Numbered from the stretch's first letter, positions 7,323 to 15,357 are shown. The stretch is 18,020 nt of DNA from an uncultured Oscillibacter sp. (GCA_948902155.1 CAQVQZ010000020.1:1-18020), one strand, 5' to 3'. Numbers and translations: made by a program. The notes: generated by a model not told the origin, from the sequence alone.

Positions 7323-7766
7323 ATGGATAGTGAGATTCGCTGGTGGTTCGCGGGGTTTGAAGAGGGTCTGGCCGCCCTGCCGGACGAGGAGCGGGGGACC
7401 CTGCTCCGCAGCTGCGCGGAAAACTGCCTTGAAATGGGGATGCTGGATTTCTACAGGGGCGTGCATGAGCGGGCCGGGGGAGAGATCGACGGCTTCTTCC
7501 GTGCGCTGGGGGAGATGAACGGCCTGGAAACGGAGATCGTGCGCCCGGGACGGGAATTCTGGCTGATCTTCCACCAGTGTACCTGCGCCCTCCATACCCA
7601 GGGGTACATCAACTCCTGCCTGCTGTGCGAGTGCTCCCGGCAGAGCGTGCTGCACATCCTGGAGGAGCTGTGGCCGGACCGGAGCTTCGACGTGGACCCG
7701 GAGGGCACGATTTTGAACGGCGCCCAGGACTGCCGCTTCCACATCACCGAACGGGAAGGGGTCTGA
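7323..7766 (+). CDS. Cysteine-rich protein of unknown function
   Basis: This 147-residue soluble protein starts at ATG 7323 after AAAGGAG and ends one base before the hisIE start. Eight cysteines stand out: C31 and C35 (CAENC), C86 and C88 (CTC), C99, C102 and C104 (CLLCEC) and C137 (DCRFHI). A CxC ... CxxCxC ... C layout with a conserved-looking [22 protein letters not shown] block suggests a metal or Fe-S site, or a domain of the kind seen in small V4R-like ligand-binding proteins, but I cannot assign a family. It lacks a signal peptide and membrane segments. It sits between hisF and hisIE and is probably co-translated with hisIE. Confidence 0.8.
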   Translation: MDSEIRWWFAGFEEGLAALPDEERGTLLRSCAENCLEMGMLDFYRGVHERAGGEIDGFFRALGEMNGLETEIVRPGREFWLIFHQCTCALHTQGYINSCLLCECSRQSVLHILEELWPDRSFDVDPEGTILNGAQDCRFHITEREGV

Positions 7767-7767
7767 G

Positions 7768-8403
7768 ATGGAGCTGAAATTTGACGAGAGGGGCCTGATC
7801 CCCGCCATTGTCCAGGACCACTACACCAAGGAGGTCCTGACCCTGGCCTATATGAACGCCGAGAGCCTGGCCCTTACCATCGACGAGCGCCGGACCTGCT
7901 TCTGGAGCCGGAGCCGCCGGGAGCTCTGGCGGAAGGGGGAGAGCAGCGGGAATCGGCAGCATGTGGTTTCCATCACCGCCGACTGCGACGGCGACGCCCT
8001 GGTGGTGGAGGTGGTGAAGGACGGTCCCGCCTGCCACACCGGGGCGGAGAGCTGCTTCTTTAACGAGCTGTACCTCTCCGACGAGCTGAAGCGGTTCAGC
8101 TACGAGGGCTTGTACCGCCTCATCGCCGGGCGGAAGACGGACCCCAAGGAGGGAAGCTACACCACCTACCTCTTTAAAAAGGGCCTGGACAAGATCCTCA
8201 AGAAGGTGGGGGAGGAGTGCACCGAGGTCATCATCGCCGGGCGGAAGGAGGACCGGGAGGAGACGGTCTATGAGATCGCCGACCTCTGCTATCACGTGAT
8301 GGTGCTGATGGTCCAGATGGGCGTCACCGTGGAGGACGTCACCCGGGAGCTGGAGAAGCGCCACGTGGTGGACCACAAGGTAAAGCAGGAGCGGATGCAA
8401 TGA
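7768..8403 (+). CDS. hisIE: Bifunctional phosphoribosyl-AMP cyclohydrolase / phosphoribosyl-ATP pyrophosphatase
   Basis: This 211-residue fusion carries out steps two and three of the pathway. The N-terminal HisI domain (about 1-110) has the magnesium site DCDGD at 72-76 and zinc-ligand cysteines C73, C89 and C96, with [16 protein letters not shown] as the substrate segment. The C-terminal HisE domain (about 113-205) shows [21 protein letters not shown] and the metal-binding [24 protein letters not shown] helices. It starts one base after the cysteine-rich gene and overlaps the next gene by four bases (ATGA). Confidence 0.96.
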   Translation: MELKFDERGLIPAIVQDHYTKEVLTLAYMNAESLALTIDERRTCFWSRSRRELWRKGESSGNRQHVVSITADCDGDALVVEVVKDGPACHTGAESCFFNELYLSDELKRFSYEGLYRLIAGRKTDPKEGSYTTYLFKKGLDKILKKVGEECTEVIIAGRKEDREETVYEIADLCYHVMVLMVQMGVTVEDVTRELEKRHVVDHKVKQERMQ

Positions 8404-9221
8404 AAAACGTCTGTTCCGTCCACACCCACTCCACCCTCTGCGACGGCAAAAACACCCTGGCGGAGATGGCCCAGGCGGCCTTTGAGGCGGGGGTCCTCTC
8501 CTTCGGGGCCTCCGGGCACAGCCACACGCCCCTCCGAGACGACGAAGGCTGTGTGCTCCCCGTGGACATGTCGGAGTACCGGGCGGAGGTCCTGCGCCTC
8601 CGGGAGGCGTATGCGGGCCGCATGGATGTGCTCCTGGGCATCGAGATCGACAACTGCGCCGATGTGAGCCCGGAGGGCTTCGACTACTGGATCGGCAGCG
8701 CCCACCGCCTGAAAGCGCCGGACGGAACGTTCTGCACCGTAGACTGGTCTGCGGAGCTGCTGCACCAGTGCTGCCGGGAACAATTTACAGGTAATTCCCT
8801 GACCATGGCGGAGCATTATTATGATGAAGTGGGCCGCATGGCGGCCCGCCGCCCCACCATCCTGGGCCACATCGACCTCATCACAAAATTCGAGGAAAAG
8901 GCCCCCCTCATCGACCAGGAGCACCCCCGCTACCGGACTGCGGCCCTGTCCGCCCTCCACAGCGCGGACCCCAGGGAAACCCTCCTGGAGATCAACACCG
9001 GGGCCATGTCCCGAGGCTGCCGGAAAGCCCCCTATCCCGCCCTCTTCCTGTTAAAGGAATGGCGGTCCATGGGCGGCAGGGTCATTCTCACCGCCGACGC
9101 CCACAGCGCCGACGCCATCGTCCACGGCTACGCCCAGGCGGTGGAGCTGGCCCGCGCGGCTGGCTACGACCGCTCCACAGTGCTGACCCAGGCGGGCCAA
9201 AGGGAGCTCCCCCTGCCGTAA
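8400..9221 (+). CDS. hisJ: Histidinol-phosphatase, PHP family
   Basis: This 273-residue protein belongs to the polymerase-and-histidinol-phosphatase (PHP) superfamily and would remove phosphate from histidinol phosphate, the step missing from the monofunctional hisB. The N-terminal metal motif HTHSTLCDG (H8, H10, D15), GASGHSHTP near 37-45, GIEID near 80, GHIDLITKF near 158, and the C-terminal TADAHSAD provide the usual multi-metal ligands. Its overlap with hisIE and its place as last gene of the operon support the assignment. The symbol hisK is used for the same family in some species. Confidence 0.92.
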   Translation: MKNVCSVHTHSTLCDGKNTLAEMAQAAFEAGVLSFGASGHSHTPLRDDEGCVLPVDMSEYRAEVLRLREAYAGRMDVLLGIEIDNCADVSPEGFDYWIGSAHRLKAPDGTFCTVDWSAELLHQCCREQFTGNSLTMAEHYYDEVGRMAARRPTILGHIDLITKFEEKAPLIDQEHPRYRTAALSALHSADPRETLLEINTGAMSRGCRKAPYPALFLLKEWRSMGGRVILTADAHSADAIVHGYAQAVELARAAGYDRSTVLTQAGQRELPLP

Positions 9222-9242
9222 AACCGAATTTGCACAACATTA

Positions 9243-9283
9243 AAAGACGCGAAAACAGCCAAAAAGGCCGTTTTCGCGTCTTT
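9243..9283 (+). terminator. Intrinsic terminator of the histidine operon
   Basis: AAAGACGCGAAAAC (9243-9256) pairs with GTTTTCGCGTCTTT (9270-9283), extended past one mismatch by GCC/GGC around an AAAAA loop. It begins 21 bases after the hisJ stop. The right arm ends in TTT and is followed by CCCC, so the T-tract is short, but the stem is long. Its symmetry means it could also stop transcription arriving from the abrB side. Confidence 0.85.
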
Positions 9284-9439
9284 CCCCGTTGTTGAGCGGT
9301 TTCCCGTTCCCGCCGTCTTCCACCACGGCGCGGAGGGAAATCACTTGCTACATGCGTGGGTGTGAAAGGACTGCCCCCATATAGCCGGTGAGCGGGACCT
9401 CAGCCCCGGACACCGTCCGCTTCAAAAGGCGCCCCCTTT
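9284..9439. other. Convergent intergenic stretch with several short stems
   Basis: No convincing gene is seen. TTTCCC (9300-9305)/GGGAAA (9335-9340) encloses CGCCGT (9311-9316)/ACGGCG (9325-9330), and CGGTG (9386-9390) can pair with CACCG (9411-9415). These stems could be part of a small RNA or merely GC-rich chance pairing. No promoter is evident. Confidence 0.3.
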
Positions 9440-9440
9440 T
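9424..9440 (-). terminator. Weak terminator-like hairpin at the end of the AbrB-like gene
   Basis: AAAAGG (9424-9429) and CCTTTT (9435-9440) form a six-bp stem around CGCCC, touching the gene's stop codon at 9440-9442. On the minus strand the stem ends in TTTT. The stem is short, so termination strength is doubtful. Confidence 0.35.
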
Positions 9441-9691
9441 CAGGAAGGCTGGACTCGGGACAGCTCTTTCATGCATTTCGGACAGACGCTCTTCCCTTTG
9501 AAGAGCGTGATGTCCTTGGTGGCGTCGCAGAAAATACAGCTGGGCTTGTACTTCTTGAGAATAACGGACGAACCTTCCACATAGATTTCCAATGCGTCGC
9601 GTTCCGCAATGTCGAGGGTCCGGCGCATCTCGATGGGAAGTACGATCCTGCCCAACTCATCCACCTTTCTGACGATTCCAGTCGATTTCAC
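9440..9691 (-). CDS. AbrB/SpoVT-family transition-state regulator with C-terminal zinc knuckle
   Basis: This 83-residue protein begins MKSTGIVRKVDELGRIVLPIEMRRTLDI, the classic swapped-hairpin AbrB DNA-binding domain (about 1-48). Its tail carries CIFC (C52, C55) and CPKC (C70, C73), a likely zinc ribbon often seen in clostridial members. The start is a GTG at 9691; GGAGA lies a few bases upstream on the minus strand. AbrB-type proteins repress post-exponential genes, and this one stands divergent from spore-maturation genes. The target genes are unknown. The family is certain; equivalence to Bacillus AbrB or SpoVT is not. Confidence 0.92.
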   Translation of the reverse strand: MKSTGIVRKVDELGRIVLPIEMRRTLDIAERDALEIYVEGSSVILKKYKPSCIFCDATKDITLFKGKSVCPKCMKELSRVQPS

Positions 9692-9739
9692 AGCTCTCTC
9701 CTTTCCCTATGTCCGCGGTATCTTCCAACAGGTGACTGT

Positions 9740-9768
9740 AACTTATCACACATCTTTATTGTTGTCAA
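9740..9768 (-). promoter_or_regulatory. Candidate sigma-A promoter of the AbrB-like gene
   Basis: On the minus strand a perfect TTGACA (9763-9768) is followed after 17 bases by TAAGTT (9740-9745), a modest -10 match. It lies in an AT-rich island about 50 bases upstream of the GTG start. An overlapping alternative -10, GATAAG, is possible at a shorter spacing. Confidence 0.5.
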
Positions 9769-9835
9769 CTCTTTTGTCGAAATTTAAAAAGATATTCACA
9801 AATTGGTGAAATAAGTCAAAAGGAGACGGTATTTT

Positions 9836-10417
9836 ATGGAAATTTCGTGCATATGGAGCGGCATGGTTGTGCTGTCCCTGCTCTTCGGAATTGCCACGGG
9901 AAATCTGGAAAAAGTTGCAAACGGCGCTTTGGAGGGAGCCCGGACCGCCGTCGAATTGAGTCTTTCTATGGCGGGCATTCTGTGCCTCTGGACAGGGGTG
10001 ATGGAGGTCATGAACGCCTGCGGCATTTCGGCGGGCCTGGCGCGGCTGTTCCGCCCTCTTCTGCGCCGCCTCCTGCCCGACGCCAGCCGGGACGAGGAGA
10101 CCCTGGCGGCGGTTTCGGCCAACGTCTCCGCCAACCTCCTGGGCCTGGGCAACGCCGCCACGCCCCTGGGCATCCGCGCCGCCCGGAGGATGGCCCGGGG
10201 CTGCGGCGGCGTGGCCAGCAACGAGCTGTGCCTACTGGTGGTGATGAACACGGCCTCCATCCAGCTCCTCCCGGCCACCATCGCCTCAGTCCGCGCCGCC
10301 GCCGGGTGCCGGACGCCCTTTGACATCCTCTCGGCGGTGTGGCTGGCCTCGGCCCTGTCGGTGTCGGCGGGCCTCCTGATGGCTTGGCTGCTGTCCCACA
10401 GAAGGAGGGGCCTATGA
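9836..10417 (+). CDS. spmA: Spore maturation protein A
   Basis: This 193-residue integral membrane protein has hydrophobic segments near residues 5-22, 38-58 and 135-190 and the nucleoside-recognition/Gate-type core: ANVSANLLGLGNAATPLGIRA near 98-118 and MNTASIQLLPATI near 139-151, both conserved in SpmA. With SpmB it is needed for proper dehydration of the spore core in Bacillus. AAAAGGAG precedes the ATG. It overlaps spmB by four bases (ATGA). I see no clear sporulation-sigma promoter motif in the 144 bases upstream. Confidence 0.93.
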   Translation: MEISCIWSGMVVLSLLFGIATGNLEKVANGALEGARTAVELSLSMAGILCLWTGVMEVMNACGISAGLARLFRPLLRRLLPDASRDEETLAAVSANVSANLLGLGNAATPLGIRAARRMARGCGGVASNELCLLVVMNTASIQLLPATIASVRAAAGCRTPFDILSAVWLASALSVSAGLLMAWLLSHRRRGL

Positions 10418-10938
10418 ACCTCAGCTCCGTGGTCATCCCCCTGCTGCTGTCGGCGGTGGCCGTCTACGGCCTGGGAAAGCGGGTGAACGTCTACGCCGCC
10501 CTGACCCGCGGCGCGGAGGAGGGCCTGACGGTGCTCCTGCGCATCGTCCCGGCCCTGATCGGCCTACTGACGGCGGTGACGATGTTCCGGGCCTCCGGGG
10601 CCATGGAGTGGCTGTCGGGGCTGTTCGCGCCCCTGCTGGACCTGCTGGGCATCCCCGCCGAGACGGCCCCGCTGATGCTGGTCCGCCCGGTGTCCGGCAG
10701 CGGAGCCCTGGCGGTGGCCAGCGACCTGATCGCGTCCCACGGCCCGGACAGCTACGTCGGCCGGGTAGCGGCGGTGATGCTGGGGAGCACGGAAACTACC
10801 TTCTATACCATCGCCGTCTACTTCGGCTCCGCCGGAATCACCAAGACCCGCCACACCATCCCCGCCGCCCTGACGGCGGACCTGACCGGCTTCATAGCCG
10901 CCGCGCTGGCGGTGCGGCTCTTTTTCGGCGTGGAGTAG
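10414..10938 (+). CDS. spmB: Spore maturation protein B
   Basis: This 174-residue membrane protein is the usual partner of SpmA. The start ATG at 10414 overlaps the spmA stop and follows AAGGAGGGG; the frame is open upstream, but this start gives the normal length. Family motifs are RIVPALIGLLTAVTMFRASG near 43-62, PLMLVRPVSGSGALAV near 86-101, and the MLGSTETTFYTIAVYFGSAG block near 122-141. The pair forms a two-gene unit closed by the terminator at 10989. The spmAB neighbour dacB, present in Bacillus, is not in the window. Confidence 0.94.
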   Translation: MNLSSVVIPLLLSAVAVYGLGKRVNVYAALTRGAEEGLTVLLRIVPALIGLLTAVTMFRASGAMEWLSGLFAPLLDLLGIPAETAPLMLVRPVSGSGALAVASDLIASHGPDSYVGRVAAVMLGSTETTFYTIAVYFGSAGITKTRHTIPAALTADLTGFIAAALAVRLFFGVE

Positions 10939-10988
10939 CTGAAAAGCAAACTCCCTTTACATAACCTGCTCCCCAATACTCCCAACCC

Positions 10989-11025
10989 AAAAAGGAGGAC
11001 TGTATCTCCAACAGTCCTCCTTTTT
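10989..11025. terminator. Strong symmetric intrinsic terminator after spmB
   Basis: AAAAAGGAGGACTGT (10989-11003) pairs perfectly with ACAGTCCTCCTTTTT (11011-11025) around a seven-base loop. It has A and T tracts on both sides and so should work in both directions. The convergent symporter gene ends about 220 bases away, and it may terminate that transcript too. Confidence 0.92.
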
Positions 11026-11248
11026 CTATCCAATCATCAGAAGGGAAACGTGCGAGCAATTCTTCCCGGTTCCGACCGACTTCTTTCCGGGGCTCCCCGA
11101 TCATCTGCTTGTTACCAGGTTTCGACATGCACGAACTGGCTCTGGACCTCGAGGTGGTCTATCGTAGGCGCTTATGCCGTCTTTTCTTTCTGATAAACAT
11201 CCCTTCCAGTGCGCCCAGGTGTAAATCCACCCGGGTGTACCAGGAATT

Positions 11249-12727
11249 TCAGACTTTCAGATTCTTCTGAATCTTCGCCATAACCTCCGGGTCATCCTCA
11301 GCGAAGAGCTTAAAGTTCGGGTCCACCTCGCCGATGCCGAGATAGCGGGCCTTGTAATCCTGGAGCAGCGCCCAGAACTTTTTCCGCAGGAAAATCAGGG
11401 CGATCATGTTGAAGAACAGCGGGAACGCCGTCACGATGCTGACGATGGTCCAGAACAGATCGGCGCTGGAGCCGGTGAAGTAGACCAGGGCGGCGTTGCC
11501 CAGCATGATCAGGGGGAATACCACCGTGAAGCCCTTTTGGACCACCTTCAATGTGGCGGGTTTCTTCTTGAGCAGATACGCCAGGATGTTCTGATAGAAC
11601 AGATACCAGGTGGTGGAGGTGGTGAAGGCGAAGAGGAGCGTCATGACGCCGAGGAAATACTTTCCGAAGCCGCCGAAGGCGTCGGTAAAGGCCAGGACGC
11701 CCAGCGCCGCGCCGGTGGCGCCGCTGGTCCAGGTGCCGGTGGCCAGGATGGCCAGGCCGGAGCAGGTGCAGACCACCAGCGTATCGCAGAACACTTCTAC
11801 CGCGCCCCACAGTCCCTGGCGGACGGGGTGCACCGTGTCGGCGGAGCCGTGAATCAGGGGAGAGGTGCCGTTTCCGGCCTCATTGGAGTAAACGGAGCGG
11901 GCGATGCCCTGACGGATGGCAAGGGATACCGCAGAGCCGACAAAGCCGCCCACAGCCGCCGTGCCGGTGAACGCGCCCTTGAAGATTCCGGCGAACATCT
12001 CCGGCAGATACGTGACGTTCAGGAGCAGGATGACCACCGTCGCCGCCAGATACACGCAGCACATGATGGGCACGATCTTTTCCGCAATTTTGCCGATGAC
12101 GTTCTCGCCCCGGAAGATCAGATAGACGACGAACAGCACGTAGACGGCCACGACCGCCATGAGGTTCAGGCCAAAGGACGCGTGCAGCGTCTCGCCCACG
12201 GTGTAAGCGCCGCTGCCCTGGAGCACCATCAGGAACAGGGAGATCGCGAAGAGAATCGCCAGGGGCTTGCCGAATTTCAGGCCCAGCTCGCCCTCGATGC
12301 CCCGCTCCATGTAATCCATAGCGCTGCCGTTGTACTTGCCGTCCGGACCCTTCCGGCGGTAGTAGAGGCCCAGGGAGGTCTCGGCGGTCTTGACCATCAT
12401 GCCGAAGAAGGCCCAGACCCACATCCAGAAAATCGCGCCGGGGCCGCCCACGGCGATGGCCGAGGCCACGCCGGAGATGTTGCCCATGCCCACGGCGCCG
12501 CCCACCGCCAGGCAGAAGGCGCGGTAGGGAGAGATTTTATCCGTGTCCGTTTTGGTGGACTCGCCGGACTTGGCCAGGATGGTGTTTTTCAGAATGTGCC
12601 CGAAGTGGATGAAGGGGAAGAATTTGCCTTTGATCATGTAATACGCGCCAATGATGATGGCGAAGGCAATCAGGGGCGTTCCCCAGAGCAAGCCGTCCAG
12701 CTTGTTTAAAACGTCAGCGATTGTCAT
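11249..12727 (-). CDS. Sodium:alanine symporter family (AGCS) amino-acid transporter
   Basis: This 492-residue polytopic membrane protein, about 11 hydrophobic segments, carries the family signature GGAVGMGNISGVASAIAVGG followed by PGAIFWMWVWAFFGM at residues 76-110, and SNEAGNGTSPLIH in the middle, which in AGCS proteins forms part of the substrate and sodium site. Members import alanine or glycine, sometimes other small amino acids, with sodium. AAGGAG lies about ten bases before the ATG. The PLP-enzyme gene ends 75 bases upstream on the same strand with no terminator between, so both are probably on one MerR-controlled transcript. The exact substrate cannot be told from sequence. Confidence 0.93.
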   Translation of the reverse strand: MTIADVLNKLDGLLWGTPLIAFAIIIGAYYMIKGKFFPFIHFGHILKNTILAKSGESTKTDTDKISPYRAFCLAVGGAVGMGNISGVASAIAVGGPGAIFWMWVWAFFGMMVKTAETSLGLYYRRKGPDGKYNGSAMDYMERGIEGELGLKFGKPLAILFAISLFLMVLQGSGAYTVGETLHASFGLNLMAVVAVYVLFVVYLIFRGENVIGKIAEKIVPIMCCVYLAATVVILLLNVTYLPEMFAGIFKGAFTGTAAVGGFVGSAVSLAIRQGIARSVYSNEAGNGTSPLIHGSADTVHPVRQGLWGAVEVFCDTLVVCTCSGLAILATGTWTSGATGAALGVLAFTDAFGGFGKYFLGVMTLLFAFTTSTTWYLFYQNILAYLLKKKPATLKVVQKGFTVVFPLIMLGNAALVYFTGSSADLFWTIVSIVTAFPLFFNMIALIFLRKKFWALLQDYKARYLGIGEVDPNFKLFAEDDPEVMAKIQKNLKV

Positions 12728-12802
12728 ACGATTTCTCCTTCTCTTTTATTTCCCATTATTTATATTGGGTATGGAATCGGGATGCGGTTGGATTCGGGCC
12801 GG

Positions 12803-14011
12803 TCACGCTTCGTCGAAGGCCGTCAGGGCCTGGCGGAAGTCCTGGATGAGGTCCTCCGCGTTCTCGGTGCCCACGGAGATGCGGAGCATGCCGGGGGTGA
12901 TGCCCATGGAGCGCCGGATGCCGTCGGGCACATGGGGGTGGGAGGAGGTCACCGGATGGCTGAGGGAGGTCCGGATGCCCCCCAGCGTCGGCGCGTACCG
13001 GGCAAAGTGGAGCCGTCCCATAAAGCGGTCGATCTTCTCCTCGTCCTCCGGCAGGTAGACGCTCAGAATGGGGCTGCCCAGCCCGCCGGGAGCCAGGCGG
13101 CGGCTCAGCTCCCACTGGGGATGGCTCTCCAGGCAGGGGTGGTTGACGCCGGAGATGTGGGGGTCCTGCTCCAGGGCCTTGGCCAGCTTGGCGGCAGTCT
13201 CGATCTGCTTCGGGATGCGCAGCGCCGCGGTATGGAGCCCCCGGAGGATGAGCCAGGAGCTGAAAGGATCGCCCGGCGTGCCGCAGAGCATGGCGATGTG
13301 GTGGATGCGGTCGATGAGCTCCGGGTCCCGCGCGGTGATGGAGCCGCCCATGGCGTCGCTGTGTCCGTTAAGGTACTTGGTCAGGCTGTTGATAACGATG
13401 TCCGCGCCCATCGTCAGGGGTTTGATGGAAAAGGGCGTGGTGAAGGTGTTGTCCACCAGGAGCAGGGCCCCGGCATCATGAGCGATGCCCGCCAGGGCTT
13501 CCACGTCTGCGATGCGGATGGTGGGGTTGCTGATGACCTCCGTGTAGATCATACGGGTCTTTTCCGTCACCGCCGCCCGGACGGCGTCCGGATTCTCAAA
13601 GGAAACATAGACGACCTCCGCGCCGATCTTGCGCATCAGCTCATCCATCACGTTGAAGGTTTCACCGTAGATGTAGTGGTTGCAGATGATCTGGTCTCCG
13701 GGTTGAATCAGCGTCATCAGGGTGGAGGTGATCGCGCCCATGCCGGAGGCGAAAATGTCGGATTTTACGCCGTCCTCCAGATAGGTTACCACCTCGCTCA
13801 GGGCGTCCCGGTTGGGGTTCCGGCTGCGGATGTAGGTGTAGCCGTGCCTGGCGTAGGTCTGTTTCACATCGGTGAGGTCGTCCATATTGAACGCGGTCGT
13901 CAGAAAGCAGGGGATGGATTCCGCTTTCAGCTCCATGCCCTCAACACGGTCGCCCTTGTAGAGATAGGCGGTTTCGGGGGAAGGCTCCGTCAAACGGGGG
14001 GGATTGTTCAT
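12803..14011 (-). CDS. Cys/Met-metabolism PLP-dependent enzyme (cystathionine/methionine gamma-lyase type)
   Basis: This 402-residue fold-type I enzyme has YTYIRSRNPN near 58-67, ASGMGAI near 88-94, the stacking tyrosine in HYIYGETF near 112-119, D187 in LLLVDNTFTTPF, the PLP lysine K212 in INSLTKYLNGHSDAMGG, and the C-terminal GGIRTSLSHPVTSSH and GMLRISVGTEN blocks. The group includes cystathionine gamma-synthase, beta- and gamma-lyase and methionine gamma-lyase; residues alone do not settle which. The frame stays open to 14083, but ATG 14011 is preferred because AAAGGAG sits about ten bases upstream and the promoter at 14094-14124 leaves a sensible leader. Pairing with an amino-acid importer favours a catabolic lyase role (inference). 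Confidence 0.9.
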   Translation of the reverse strand: MNNPPRLTEPSPETAYLYKGDRVEGMELKAESIPCFLTTAFNMDDLTDVKQTYARHGYTYIRSRNPNRDALSEVVTYLEDGVKSDIFASGMGAITSTLMTLIQPGDQIICNHYIYGETFNVMDELMRKIGAEVVYVSFENPDAVRAAVTEKTRMIYTEVISNPTIRIADVEALAGIAHDAGALLLVDNTFTTPFSIKPLTMGADIVINSLTKYLNGHSDAMGGSITARDPELIDRIHHIAMLCGTPGDPFSSWLILRGLHTAALRIPKQIETAAKLAKALEQDPHISGVNHPCLESHPQWELSRRLAPGGLGSPILSVYLPEDEEKIDRFMGRLHFARYAPTLGGIRTSLSHPVTSSHPHVPDGIRRSMGITPGMLRISVGTENAEDLIQDFRQALTAFDEA

Positions 14012-14093
14012 GGTGGGATTTCTCCTTTCTGAGTTCCGCCGGAAGCTGTCGGCGGTTTTGTTGATCCAAGTTCCTCCCTTCATCGTGTTGTAT

Positions 14094-14124
14094 AGTATAG
14101 CATTGGAGAGGACTGTAAAGTCAA
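14094..14124 (-). promoter_or_regulatory. MerR-type promoter (19-base spacer) for the PLP enzyme-symporter unit
   Basis: On the minus strand TTGACT (14119-14124) and TATACT (14094-14099) are separated by exactly 19 bases. That spacing is too long for unaided sigma-A polymerase and typical of promoters that MerR-family proteins untwist. Shifted by five bases, TTTACA and TATACA give the same 19-base spacing. The site lies between the PLP gene and the divergent MerR gene. Confidence 0.6.
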
Positions 14125-14199
14125 AGGAAAAGTCCTTGTCATATATGCCATATTTTCAAAGTTTTGTTTGTGCTTCCTGACGTTTTTTATCCAAAAATC

Positions 14200-14226
14200 T
14201 TGCGAGACTTTCCGGTTAGGTATAAA
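14200..14226 (+). promoter_or_regulatory. Weak candidate promoter for the MerR-family gene
   Basis: TATAAA (14221-14226) is preceded by TTGCGA (14200-14205) at a short 15-base spacing. ACTTT..AAAGT forms a small dyad over the -10. The fit is imperfect and another start is possible. Confidence 0.3.
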
Positions 14227-14271
14227 GTTTGAGGAAACAGGATTTCCAATTTTGGGCAGGGAGGCAGCGTG

Positions 14272-15078
14272 ATGGAGGAGAGATTTACCATTGGAGAAGT
14301 GGCGGCGTTATTGAATATATCGCCGCAGACCCTCCGGTTTTACGACAAAAGCGGCATTGTCGTTCCCCGCTACACGGACCCTAAGACCGGATACCGCTAC
14401 TACGGCTATGATCAAATCTACTACATCAACCGCATCAAATACCTTCAGCACTTCGGCTTCCGCCTGGAGGATATCCGGAGCGCCCTGTCGGGGAACGATG
14501 TGGAGGTATTTAAGAAATTCCTGCTTCAGCAGCAAAAACGCCTCCGGGAGGAGGCGATGCGTCTGAACGACCTGCTGGCGGAGCTGGATAGGTATGTGGA
14601 GCATTATGAGCATATTGACTACCAAAACGCCTCGGACCTGCCCTACAAGACTAGGGAACCGGAACGGTACCTGCTGGCGGAGCCGCTGGAGTCGGGGGAG
14701 AACATCTATGGGACCGCCGGACGGCGCCTGACCAAGCTCCAGCACAGTGACCTCTTTTCCAAAGTTCACTTTTTCCGGCAAAATGGGTATTTGCTGGATT
14801 TCGGCGCGCTGCTGCGGGGAGAGCTTCGGGCGACCCACTATTTTGTCTACCTGCGCGAAATGCCAGATTTTTCCCATCCGCAATTGATGAAAATCCCAGC
14901 GGGGCACTATTTCTGCACGCAGTCCCGCATTTTGGCGGAGCCTTTTCCCTATGAGCATATCCGCCGCTATTTTCCAGGGGAGCAGCCGCCCCGGCTGGTG
15001 GTGGCCAATGAGTATGAGGACAATTTCGAGAATTTTAAGGACTGCGTTTATGAGATTCAGATTTTGCTGTCGGTCTGA
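14272..15078 (+). CDS. MerR-family transcriptional regulator with effector-binding domain
   Basis: This 268-residue protein has an N-terminal winged helix, FTIGEVAALLNISPQTLRFY then DKSGIVVPRYTDPKTGYRYY (about 5-45), a long dimerisation helix around residues 75-118 (KKFLLQQQKRLREEAMRLND), and a roughly 150-residue C-terminal domain ending CVYEIQILLSV, like GyrI-type ligand domains of BmrR-like regulators. A GTG three bases earlier is in frame; ATG 14272 sits seven bases from GGGAGG and is preferred. It is transcribed away from the PLP enzyme and symporter, whose promoter has the MerR-type spacing, so it probably activates them on binding a small ligand. The ligand is unknown; an amino acid or sulphur metabolite is a guess from context. 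Confidence 0.9.
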   Translation: MEERFTIGEVAALLNISPQTLRFYDKSGIVVPRYTDPKTGYRYYGYDQIYYINRIKYLQHFGFRLEDIRSALSGNDVEVFKKFLLQQQKRLREEAMRLNDLLAELDRYVEHYEHIDYQNASDLPYKTREPERYLLAEPLESGENIYGTAGRRLTKLQHSDLFSKVHFFRQNGYLLDFGALLRGELRATHYFVYLREMPDFSHPQLMKIPAGHYFCTQSRILAEPFPYEHIRRYFPGEQPPRLVVANEYEDNFENFKDCVYEIQILLSV

Positions 15079-15188
15079 TGAACGAGGGACGGCGGTATCT
15101 GGTCTTGGGCTTCGCGGCGTGAGGGAGACGTCGGGAAATAGGGGCTAGATCTGGCGATTTTGTGGGTGAGTCGAAAAAATGAATACGG

Positions 15189-15231
15189 GCCGTTTTTCGA
15201 GGGGAAAATCGAAAGGCGGCTTCGTTTTTTT
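15189..15231 (+). terminator. Intrinsic terminator after the MerR-family gene
   Basis: GCCGTTTTTCGA (15189-15200) pairs with TCGAAAGGCGGC (15209-15220), allowing two G-U pairs, around GGGGAAAA, then TTCG and seven Ts (15225-15231). It lies 110 bases after the MerR stop. Confidence 0.7.
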
Positions 15232-15357
15232 GCGAAAATGGGGGGAGTTCAGGGATTGTTCATAGTTCGGAGAGATAGAAATTTTTTTATTTTTGCACAG
15301 CGGGCAGACTTGCGGGGTATTACTATTTGGTTCGGGATACCATCGGCAGAGGGGCCG

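Noticed and set aside
11537..12709. Long 390-residue plus-strand open frame opposite the symporter gene
   Set aside because: The translation is Gly/Asp/His/Gln-rich without hydrophobic core or motif, and the minus strand encodes an obvious AGCS transporter with its own ribosome binding site.
12782..14032. 416-residue plus-strand open frame opposite the PLP enzyme
   Set aside because: The minus-strand frame has all PLP-enzyme motifs; this one is antisense shadow.
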